A stretch of DNA of 63,696 nt from Leucogyrophana mollusca (taxonomy: Eukaryota; Basidiomycota; Agaricomycetes; Boletales). Below the pieces are notes generated by a model. The model was not told the origin of the DNA, ran no database searches, and saw only the letters and a program-made list of their open reading frames with translations. Where the stretch lies: assembly GCA_021014945.1 (NCBI GenBank), contig MU266492.1:1-63696 (forward strand). The letters run 5' to 3'. Of this stretch, positions 34,640 to 44,460 are shown one piece after another. Position 1 is the first letter of the stretch; every line of letters begins with the position of its first letter. Position numbers and translations under genes: made by a program.

Positions 34640-36800
34640 TCAATTCCCGAAGCTTGGGTATGGATCCCGAAGTGCAGATGGCGCAGATGGTGGAGCTCGA
34701 GGCACCGGTACGCCCATCCGCGATGCCAGAGATGAAGCCGATATGGACTCCTTCGCAGCGCGGACTGCAGCTAATCTATCCGGAGCTGGACGAGGTGGCA
34801 GTGGTGCAGGTATTGAAACCTGCGAACCACTCAGATGGTTGGCGGCAGAATGCGGCGTAGATACGAGGCTCCGCACGGGGGTGGTGGAAGGCGGTGGATC
34901 GTCAATGACCATGGAAGAACTCGAAGGCTTCTTTCGTGAGAGTGAAGGTAGTGGTGGGCTATCTCCCTTTTTTTCTTTTAGTTTCCTGCTCTGCTCTGCG
35001 CCCTCCGCCTCCCGGTGCCTTTTGAGGGCATTAGCACTCAGCTCACGAGCTGGCAGTGCGGCAGGACCGGCGATTTCTTTGATGAATTCAATCAGTGTTT
35101 TTGCGACGCGACCGTTCATCCTGATGTCGACATGCTCCGCCCTGACCCGCTTTCGCATTTCCCCGATCTGTTCGGCGAGCTGACGCCGTGTCAGCTTGTT
35201 TTTGTGAACAGAAACTAGAAGGCACATAGTGATGAACTCAATCGGGGACACGCGCCACCCCGGTCTCAGGAACAGGGAGCTGAGGGAAGGCTCCCCAACG
35301 AGACCGGATAGAATGCGAAAAGTGTCATGGATGCGCTCTAGGAAGGCTTCATTATTCGATAAGTCGTCCTCCTCTTCATCTTCAGCAGCTTTCTTCTTGC
35401 CTTTCCCTCTTGCCTTTACGGTGGGAGTGTGAAGCCATTTCTCTACCTGGGGCATCGTGCCCACAGATAGCTGGGAGGGGTATTTTGCAATCACATATAG
35501 TGCTTGCGCAACACAACGGAAGTCGGCTCCACGTGACCGGTCCCAGTCGAGCGTCTCACCTCCAAGGGGTTTCTCCTGACTGAGGTACTCGGCCTGTAAA
35601 GTGCGTACGAATGCGGCCATCGGAGTGGCTAGAACTTGCAGCTTCTCTGTCAACGTGGGTTGTTTTATAAACCTGGTTCATGTCGTTGTGAATATAGATT
35701 TACCTGCAGGTGTAAGCGCCATGCCCAGCTGCACTCTCTACACAATAATCTCGGCTCTGATTTTTTTCGAGAGCAGCAGAGAGAAAGACATACTTGAAAT
35801 ATCTCCCTTTCATCACCGTCCGGTAGGTCTTGGTACTCAATGCAGACTATTTGCTTGTTCGCGAACAACCGTCGATACTTGTCGTGCAAAAGCTTTCCCG
35901 GACCTCGGCTGGTCTGCGAGACAGAGCTGAGTTTATACCAGTATTTATCATTCGAAAATCTAGAAAGGAGTAATTTCAGAACAATATTATGGCTATTAGT
36001 TCGAAAAGCCACACACGGATCTTTGTCTTCAGGGTTCAAAAGGTCATGTGGGTGAGTATAATTCAAAACAGAGCTTGACAGAATGCTGACGAGGTATCTG
36101 TCACACCGGAGTGTGTGAGTGATGACATGGGGGGTAGAGAAAGGCTGCGCACCAGACCGTCCATAAATCTTCATGTCATCGACGGAGTCGCAAGCACCGC
36201 AATGCAATGTAATCGTCCATACGTCAAGTAGCGTACAGCAAGCGCGAGAGGAAATATGCACACCTTTGAATGGAGGTTAGTCGTTGTTTGCCGTCTATGC
36301 ATGTCTTAGTTTCCGACCCATCCTCAAGTTGATGCGACACTTGTTGTTGGGAAGGACATTAACACGAGAACGTCACGAGGTGTTGTGACGTACCGAAGAT
36401 GATCGGAGGGACATAAAAGTTGCGGAAGATGGAATCTATGAGACCTATTTGCTTTGATTCAGGCCACACAACGTCTATGTTCAACTGAGCAAGCGCCTAA
36501 CACACGTCTTCCCTACAATGAAAGACATACCTCGCTGGTACTCTGGCTCCAAGTCAATATCGCTGCTAATGACCTGTTCTGATGGAATATAGTCCGTGGT
36601 AGTATGTTGCCGGGGAGAAATTGCGCAGTCACGCACCATAGAGAGCCAGCGCTGTATAAGTCGTCGCTCGTGGCAGCTTTAATACATTTGTGAGCCTGTA
36701 ACCGCCAGTGTTGTCTCTTCCCTTGCCGTGCCCCTGGCTAGAGTCCAGCTCATCATATTCCACGTCACTGGCCTCTGAGCCGCTCGGATATGTATCCATG
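34640..36800 (-). CDS. DUF262 (GmrSD N-terminal domain-like) protein, paralog 1
   Basis: ATG 36800: MDTYPSGSEASDVEYDELDS, then TNVLKLPRATTYTALALYG. Short exons follow: VISSDIDLEPEYQR, DVVWPESKQIGLIDSIFRNF, DGSETKTCIDGKQRLTSIQR, a 16-nt micro-exon giving FMDGL (36168-36153), IPHKDP, FSNDKYWYKLSS, YRRLFANKQIVCIEYQDLPD and RVQLGMALTPA. The YQR..VW and DGKQR signatures are those of the ParB-like DUF262 fold found in the bacterial type IV restriction protein GmrSD. The last exon gives a helical region (VSPIEFITMCLLVSVHKNKL) and a Pro/Ser-rich tail with DRLAAVRAAKESI. No HNH/DUF1524 half. About 530 residues, no signal peptide; probably nuclear or cytosolic (inference). Function unknown. Confidence 0.82.
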
Positions 36801-37700
36801 GTGAGAAGAAAGAGTGATGAACCTCCCAGCGTCTGCCGTTTTACAGGAGTTTAGTTCGGAAAAGAGTGGCAGCGGCAACAATAGTGCCCATATCACAGGA
36901 TCCCGAAGTGGTGGGTGGTTAACCCTGACCCTATTGCCTCAAGCTAGGGCCGGGAATTCCCGGAAGAGCACCACTGATCTGGCACTGAATGTGCGCGGTG
37001 CAAACGAAATTCGGTGTCCCCATCAATATCATATGTATTAGATACGGAAGATCAGAGATTTACGCTGCCATGGATTGGCGAGTTGAGGGCGTTGTTGGTG
37101 TCCCCGACGTCGAGCAGACATGTTATTTAAATAGCTACGTCGAGAGATCACCTAGTAAGTATTGCATTCAATTTAATGTTTCGATTTATTCGTCATGCCA
37201 GTCGAGAAACATGGAGGTCCGGACTGCTCTCATTCTGTGTGGAAATCAGGGTTTGTGACCTCAGAGTCTGCCGTAGATAGACCATACAGAATAAAGACAG
37301 CCGTTCCTTCTAAAGAATGGATCTTACCTTTCGGGACACAAAGTTGCGTGTTCCATATCTATAGTCATCTTCACCTTCATAGAAATATAAACGCAAGCCT
37401 ATGAGACCTGAGGTCACGGCAGAACTCCCGAATCTTAAGGCGTGATCGATGGTTCCTGGGGTCAATACTCTCCCTCGAGATAGTCAACTCCCCCCAGTGT
37501 CAATGTGACATGCACTGCAGCTGACGACACAAGTCAACGAATGCTGTGATTTGGGATGGAAAACGAGTGAACTTGCCAATGATGTACTTTAGGTTCTAAA
37601 GGCTAGTTTCCCTAAGTATTGGTGCGGTAACGCCTGCGTTTTCGATTCGGATGTAAGCGAAAAAGCTCAACAAATACAAGGGGGAATAAACGCACCTTCT
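36801..37700. other. Intergenic interval, nothing recognised
   Basis: 900 bp upstream of DUF262 paralog 1 with only short frames. Confidence 0.45.
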
Positions 37701-38918
37701 TTAGAGAACGACCCGGCGATCGCTACCTCCGCCATGCTGATACCTTCGATTAGCTATCTCTTCAACACTGTAGGATTGATTAGTGTACAGCTCAACAACA
37801 GGCTGCATGCTACGCATTAATTGACAATTGTCTCGAATACGCGAGACCACCCGTATACCCCGACGAACCTGGAGAGGAGGTACCAAAGTTCGCATGCGGT
37901 GGTAAATGGATTCGCAGGTTATTTCGGCTCCGCTCGGACTGCAGAGTCAAAGGGCGAGTGAGAGCGCCCCAAACTGATGGAGACCATGGAATACAGGACA
38001 TGCCCATCATCTGGTGGATAGGTGAGACTGTGCAGCTTCAGGTTCGAGGGTAGAGGGAAATCTCGAGCATGGGCACCACATCGTGCTCCTCCCTGCAGAG
38101 CAGATGTAGCGGTTTTGCATGGATACGGAAGGGGTGAGCTTGTTTGTGATGGCTTAGTCTATGCGGTAGAACCTGATTAGATGTATCATCGGGAGAAAAG
38201 ATGACGAAATGCCCACTCTGCATGGCCTGGATTGTGAAATGTAGAGTTTGTAAGCACCATTAGAGCGTTGTGTTCTTAGATTGATAGGCCCAGCATGAGC
38301 TCACCTCAATGGAGCGCACATACTCAGTTTTCACGGCGTTGTGCAGAGCTCGCATCTATAACAAATGGCCATCAATTGGTTTAGGTGAAGTGTAGTGGAT
38401 GAGGGCTTGCGCTCTCCTCGAATGGAGTAAAGGAGTCGAACCTGGGACTTGAGGATAATCGGTGTCATATATGTAGCATTTCCTCACGCAAACTTGATGT
38501 GCTGGATCGCTGATGCCTCCGGACCGGAGCCTTCCATACTAATGATTCCAGCTATTCCGCCAGCGTGGTCACAGAGAAATATTCTGAACGAAGAGATGGC
38601 GTAGCGTATGTCACTGTCTTCCCTGGAGACATTGTACGATAATTTTGATGTGTACTGTGTGAAAGGTGGAGGCGGGTTTGTGCCGTAAAGGACTCAAGTT
38701 TGCTTGTTCGAAGCACCTCGCATGTATACACTTGAATGAGATGCCTTGCGCAGATGCAGGGCAACTAGGCTGTTGGCAGAGCATCGCTTCGTGAGCCTCA
38801 AGACCTGTGTTACCTCGAAGCAGCGGCTGCGACTTGAACAACTTGATGGTCGAGTTTCACCTAAGATTGGAAGGTCTGTTGAGCTTTTAAGCGGGATAGC
38901 CGCAGTGGGTAGAACCAT
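37701..38918 (-). pseudogene. Unrecognised spliced gene with phase breaks, probably decaying
   Basis: Read on the minus strand from ATG 38918 (MVLPTAAIPLKSS), blocks follow in a plausible order: NTGLEAHEAMLCQQPSCPAS, FLCDHAGGIAGIISMEGSGP, EASAIQHIKFA, FDSFTPFEES, MRALHNAVKTEYVRSIE, AMQSGHFVIFSPDDTSNQVL, HLLCREEHDVVPMLEISLYP. One base out of phase this continues LKLHSLTYPPDDGHVLYSMV and SLGRSHSPFDSAV, with a final block RGIRVVSRIRDNCQLMRSMQ ending at 37701. Some junctions need a GC-AG intron (before MRALHN), and the LYP/SNLK step looks like a frameshift. No family recognised. Confidence 0.35.
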
Positions 38919-39398
38919 CTTGGGCGCAGCATCGTAATGAGCGCGATGGGCGCTGTACGGGTGGATACCCGATGCCTGGGGCTGTTAACGTTGAGTTTAT
39001 TTTGCGCTCACTAAACACTCGCCTCCCCGTTAAACTCACTGGAGAGTTCGGATTTATGCTCAATATATCTCATATACGGAACTCGTCGTCCTTTGGGCGT
39101 CTGAGCTGTCGAATTCTCAATCAGGACCTATTGCTGCAGACCGAGGGAGGGCAGGTTTATGAACAAGCTAGTCCACGGCTCGGAGTTGGGTCCAAAACGA
39201 CTGTAGTTACCCGATTAGGATGGGTAGCATTCTTGGAAAACTGTTGCCCTTCCACCCACACTTGTCCTCGCCTATTCACTGAAGTCCCTTCCAGAAGGAT
39301 TCTCTGGTCGACTGCAACGCTAATATCCATTCAAAGTGATTCCTTCGCGCGCCTTGAGACCACCAGGGACCGCCTGGCTGATCCGAGCGCGATCGACC
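38919..39398. other. Divergent interval upstream of the HAD-type gene
   Basis: 480 bp between the 38918 start (-) and 39399 start (+). No clear TATA box or other element recognised. Confidence 0.45.
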
Positions 39399-41612
39399 AT
39401 GTCTCACCATCGTGGACATTCTAACCGAGCCAATAGATATAACGACCGGAATGCCTACTACGAGTACCCACAAGACCCATACGACTATGACAATGACGCG
39501 CAGTATGGCCCGTACAGTGCCGGGCTCCTCGCGAATCAGCCATACCCGTATCACAACTCGTACACCAATCACGGAGGCGCACAAATTTCTTATTCGACTG
39601 CATTCAACTACTGGCGCGGAGTAGATCCGTATCCCGCAAATCCGTACCAGCATGATTCCCCCTATGGCTATAACTCCACTGGAAGCAGTTATAGTACGAA
39701 TGATTCATATCGGGCCCCTCCGAGAAGACGGAGCGCGAGCCCTCAGCGAGAATACCACACGCATGCAGATGCAACTTCAGCTTCAGCTCCACTGCTTGTT
39801 CGGCCTTCTTTCCGCAAAAAGCGTGATTCAGACACGTCCACCGATCCTCTGACTATGTCCGCAAGCCCTCCGCCACCAGAAAATCCGCCCCCGCTTCCTT
39901 CCGCCCCCTCCCCTTCCTACATCTCCCTGTCCTTGCAACCGTCCGAACCTCTCACAGATCCCAGCTCGTCTCGCAAGTTACTCATCTTGGATCTTAATGG
40001 AACTCTCCTCATTCGGTCTCAGCATGGTTCAAAGAATCGGTATGCTCCGGTACCGGGAGGCGGGCCTCCTAACGGCCCAATGCCCCGTCTCAGAGCCGTA
40101 CAGCCACGACCGTACATACCCGCCTTCCGAGCGTACTTATTCGCTCCAGAGACTAAAACATGGCTTGATACGATGGTCTGGTCATCTGCACAACCTCACA
40201 GTGTCACTGACATGGTGGACAAAGTGTTTGGTGACAAGATAGATGAGCTGAAAGCAGTCTGGGATCGCGAGAGTTTAGGACTGGCGAAACAAGATTACTG
40301 TGAGTAGATCCACCCCAATATTTGGTACGATTATATCAGAAGGTTCTGGTGATGCATCGCCCGAACTTTACTAAAGGTTCACGCAGTCCGCAAAACGCAG
40401 ACAACAAAAGATTTGACAAAGCCATGGAAGCTTCTCCCCTTGAATTCTAATCCTGCGACTCTTTCTTCGCATGACGCCTCGCCGCCGCCTTCTCATTCAA
40501 CGTCAGCTGGCGCCACCTCACCTCTGGCCCATTCCGCGCTTACCACTCTCCTCCTCGATGATTCTCCGCTCAAAGCACGTTTACAGCCTTACAACCATGT
40601 ATGCATACCCGAATACTCTGCACCAATGAGAGCAAGGGATCTGCGTACGTTGGAGCTGGAAAAGCTGAGAAACACCACAATGCCACGCGTGACGAAAGCA
40701 GCCTCCATTGCTGAGGATTCTCGTGACGCAGAGACAACAAAACTGTTACAAGCTTTGGCGAGTAAGAGAAATCCGGTTCGTATCACGACGGAAGCAACAG
40801 ATCCCAAGGTGGCGTCTCTATCCGAACCCCAAACGCATCCAGCCGATGCCGAGATCCCACCGGCTCCAATGGGAAAGAAGCGGAAGCGGAAAGCGAAGTT
40901 GCAAAAGGCGGATGTGACCGCGATAGCAGACGCAGAAGACCAGAAGGATACGTACTCGGATTCAGACCTGAGCGCTCGTTCGCGGTCAACATCGATCGAG
41001 AATTTATCTACACCAGAAAGGGGCGGACCTAGTGACGCAAGGTCTTCTCCAAATGGAAACTTGGAGGAAGAATCCCCCGAGGAACCGTACGACGCAACTC
41101 TGCTTGCGGTAATTGGTATTCTTGACGAGATCAAAAGCCAAAGCAGTGTTGCTGGATGGATACGCAGCAGAAGGCTCTGGGTCTCACCTCCAAAGGCCGA
41201 GGTCACGCCACGTTCTGGTGCGACGGAGGTTCTCTCTGCGCCACAGCTTTCAGACACATCGAACGCTGTGGAGGAACCCCCTAAGAAGGAGACGGATAAA
41301 CAGCATAGACGACTGGAGAAGAAGCGCAGAAAGCGGGAGGAAAAGGCAGCTGTACGCAATGCTAGTGAATCCCGTAATCCGGAAGGGATACCTGCACAAG
41401 CAGAAGCGACCAAGGTCGGAAATGACGCTACAACTTCAACCGTTGTCACCGAGACTACTCCCGCGGTCTTTCCCAGTGCTTCTGCAGATGAAGAGCCAGA
41501 GTCAGACAGGATGTGGTTCTCGGATTCACGAACGCTCGCATATTGGGTAGCAAGGGGACGGCGGGCTCTCGGAGAGCTAGGCATTGAGGCTGTCCATGGT
41601 GTGACTGGTTAG
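39399..41612 (+). CDS. FCP1/NIF-homology (HAD superfamily) protein with disordered flanks
   Basis: Start ATG 39399 (MSHHRGHSNRANRYNDRNAY). The N-terminal 170 residues are Tyr/Asn/Asp-rich and disordered, followed by a proline run. The catalytic block is RKLLILDLNGTLLIRSQHGS, then RPYIPAFRAYLFAPETKTWL, DTMVWSSAQPHSVTDMVDKV, and in exon 2 TTKDLTKPWKLL and TTLLLDDSPLKARLQPYNHV. This follows the FCP1/Scp/Tim50-like fold order. The first motif is DLNGT, where active HAD phosphatases have DxD, so the general-acid Asp is Asn here. The C-terminal 250 residues are low complexity with basic runs (GKKRKRKAKLQ, EKKRRKREEK), suggesting nuclear localisation. One intron, about 40302-40386. About 710 residues. 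The stop overlaps the convergent 77-residue ORF. Confidence 0.82.
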
Positions 41613-41842
41613 ATGAACTTGACCTCTTCATAATCTACGTCGCGTGGTTTCGGGTCATACCAGCCTGATTTTGTCATAGCATCTTTCTGGGAATCCATAG
41701 ACCTTTTTTTAATTTCTCTGTTCATCCCTTGTTCTGAGGGGAAGGTCGTTTGCCGAAATCGACTCGCCGTTACCGTACTGACAGGAAGCAGTACGTAAAA
41801 GAGAGCCAGAACATCCTTCCCTTCATGTTGCGCAGCTTTCAT
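41609..41842 (-). CDS. Hypothetical 77-residue protein
   Basis: Single-exon frame from ATG 41842 (MKAAQHEGKDVLALFYVLLP) to a stop at 41609-41611. The hydrophobic stretch LALFYVLLPVSTVTA could be one membrane helix. A basic middle (NREIKKRSMDSQKD) and an acidic C-terminus (WYDPKPRDVDYEEVKFI) follow. Its stop codon overlaps that of the upstream HAD-type gene on the other strand. No family recognised; reality supported only by composition and placement. Confidence 0.45.
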   Translation of the reverse strand: MKAAQHEGKDVLALFYVLLPVSTVTASRFRQTTFPSEQGMNREIKKRSMDSQKDAMTKSGWYDPKPRDVDYEEVKFI

Positions 41843-42250
41843 CTTGACCGCTGTTTCATTGCCATAAATCGTCTACCCAGAGCACAGTCCCTACATTTTC
41901 GCCTCGTTCAAAACCATCTTCTACACCCTATCTTGTCGTATGGATGCCGTGGTCCACACTTCGCCACCGCGGTATGTACCCTTAGCCCGTCAAAGAGTAA
42001 CGGTGCACTATCACAACCATGAATTTATCGCAGTGGCTTATACAAAGTACTACTGTACCATTGAACCAAGAAGTCCGAAGTGTCACCATCCGAACTCGAT
42101 CACGATCCGCATGCTCAGCTGGCCACAGGCACCAATGACGATGTTATTTTAAGACGGTCTGAATCTCCACGCCTTATTTATTTATGACGGTGACATTTCT
42201 GGCTTGCTCCCACCCCATCGATGAGGAGTCGTTTTCCAGCGGAGCGAACG

Positions 42251-43965
42251 ATGCTCGCCCGTCTGCTTCTTACGACCGTCCTATTCCTGTCTCTATGTCC
42301 ATCGGGGTTCACCCAAAATCTCACAGATGCTCAGCTTTCTGTGGTCAGTGCTTGTCTAGCAACGGGCGCAACCCATAGGTACGTCACATCGTGGTCATTG
42401 GGCATCTAGAGTTTTACCAGGGGGGTGCGATGTTACATTGCCACCACCACTTCTGCTTTGATTTATGCCATGTCCGCACGTCACCAAGAGGATTGTGACA
42501 TGCCGCTTTTGACGTCGGGCACCTCGGACTCGCGCTGATTTTCTATTCCTGTTGTAGCTGGGAATACGGGACTCGCGCAGAGGCTCTCCTCGAGCTTAAC
42601 GCTCCGACGTACTCTGTGCTTTCTTCATCTCCCGTCCCACCACCCCCAGGTGTACCTTCGAATCTCACAGCCGCCCTCGCCGACGTATTCGCGATCGCCC
42701 GTGCCATAGTCTCTAACCGTGGTAATTCAAACGGAAATATCACAGGCCCACAGCCACTCCTCCAAGATGGCAGTGCCGCCGATCCTGCCAGCATAGGTGT
42801 TGCGGTTCTGTTGGCCAACTGGACTGGCCAAGGCGACATAGATGGCATGGATTACGCAGGAGCTGCGAGAGATCAGCTCGATTTTCTATTCCAGGATGTA
42901 CCCAAAACCAGCGACGGGGCGCTTTCGCATCGGGTTGACCAGGTGCAACTCTGGTGAGCAGGCTTGGCTGTGTTATGGATTAGTTCCCCCTTGCTAAGGC
43001 CAGTTTCAAGGAGCGATTTTGTTTATATGGTTCCGCCATTTTTGGCGTACTATGGCGTGGTCTCTGATAACAAGACCCTCCTTGTCGAAGCTTATACTCA
43101 AATAAGCCTCTACCGCAAGTATCTACGCGACACACATGCGAATAATTTGTGGAAACATATCCTTCTGGGTTCATCAGGTAACGACGAGGGACACTGGGCA
43201 ACCGGTCGGTATTGACTATTTACGGTTCCCTGATGCGAAAACTGATTGCGCATACAGGGAACGCCTGGGCTGCGGCAGGAATGATTCGTGTGCTTGGCAC
43301 CATACAACGATCCCAGTATGCCAATCAACTCAAGGGTCAACAAAAGGATCTCGCAAATTGGGTCCGTGAGATCCACGGGGCAATGTATCCATTGATTGTC
43401 TGTATAACCTCGAGCGCGGCCCAATATGATGCTTATACATCGCTTGCAGAATTACAATGGCCTATTCAGAAACTACCCGGACGATAATTCTACGTTCTAC
43501 GACGCATCCTCAACGGCACTCCTCGCCAGCACTGTCTACCGCCTTTCCTTACTTTGGAACACCCACACTTATCTTCCCCTTGCCGAGCAGTCCCGAAAAG
43601 CCCTCTCTGCGCCCTTTGGAGCTGAAATCTCCATTACAACAACTCCCTCTAAGACTTCAATCACGTCCTCTGCACCTAGTTCGACCTCGTCTTCCCCACC
43701 TTCTTCCACGTCGTCCACGCCAAACATGCTGCACTTTACTTCAGAAGGCTGGCTCACCCCTGTTGTTGATCCGTACTCTTATGGCTCAGAGGGGCAGAAT
43801 AGCCCCGAGGGTCAGGCATTTGTCCTTGAGATGCAAGCCGCTTGGCGCGATTGGGTGGCAGATGGCGCCAAGGGTGCCAATGGTAGCAGTAAAGGCTGTC
43901 CTATCAGTATCGCTCTTGTATTATCGATCGTTGCGCTGCATGGAGCCAGCACACTGTTCAGGTAA
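42251..43965 (+). CDS. GPI-anchored six-hairpin glycosidase-like protein (GH88/GH105-type fold)
   Basis: Signal peptide MLARLLLTTVLFLSLCPSGF at 42251; an in-frame ATG at 42221 is possible but gives a charged leader. Mature exons: LTDAQLSVVSACLATGATHR, SWEYGTRAEALLELNAPTYS, DQLDFLFQDVPKTSDGALSH, VYMVPPFLAYYGVVSDNKTL, SLYRKYLRDTHANNLWKHIL, then NDEGHWATGNAWAAAGMIRV, which is the W-x-x-GN-W/A-hairpin signature of six-hairpin glycosidases, and YNGLFRNYPDDNSTFYDASS. A Ser/Thr-rich linker (about residues 400-430) precedes WLTPVVDPYSYGSEGQNSPE. The C-terminal hydrophobic end ISIALVLSIVALHGASTLFR after NGSSKGCP looks like a GPI-anchor signal. Likely cell-surface polysaccharide-active; substrate unknown. 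About eight exons. Confidence 0.75.
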
Positions 43966-44460
43966 CTTTCTGGCGGAAATGGCGAAACCAACTTATTCTT
44001 ATCGGGATGATGATCCCTTTTTATTTTGGTGTTTAAACCCATTCACCTGCACTTTTGACCCACGGAAACCCCATAACATCTTGCTGTACACGAACCTGTT
44101 AAGAATTATAGTCATTATATATACCGCGCAATATGAGTAGCAAAAATATTAATGTGTGACAGTAGTGTGATTCACAAATGAAAAACAAATCAAGTATCGT
44201 GCAGAGTGAATGGTATGATTAGGAAGGAGTAAGGCAACGTGGGGATGAACGAGGATACAACGTGCTCTGCTTCGGGTGGCAAATGAAACTTGCGTGGCAG
44301 TACGCGCCCAACCCTAAGGGCTGCTTTGAGTGCACAAATTAACGTCCAAACAAACACCTTGCAAAAACGTATAAGAACGCTGAATGCCCGCAGACATATG
44401 CATAAGCTCATGACCCACCTTAGGCTTGAGTGATAATTTGCTGGTATCGAACCTTGACGT
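43966..44460. other. Convergent 3' interval, nothing recognised
   Basis: 495 bp between the stops of the glycosidase-like gene (+) and DUF262 paralog 2 (-). AT-rich, consistent with 3' UTRs. Confidence 0.55.

Noticed and set aside
40589..41584. 331-codon minus-strand open frame
   Set aside because: Antisense of the low-complexity tail of the HAD-type protein; no domain of its own.
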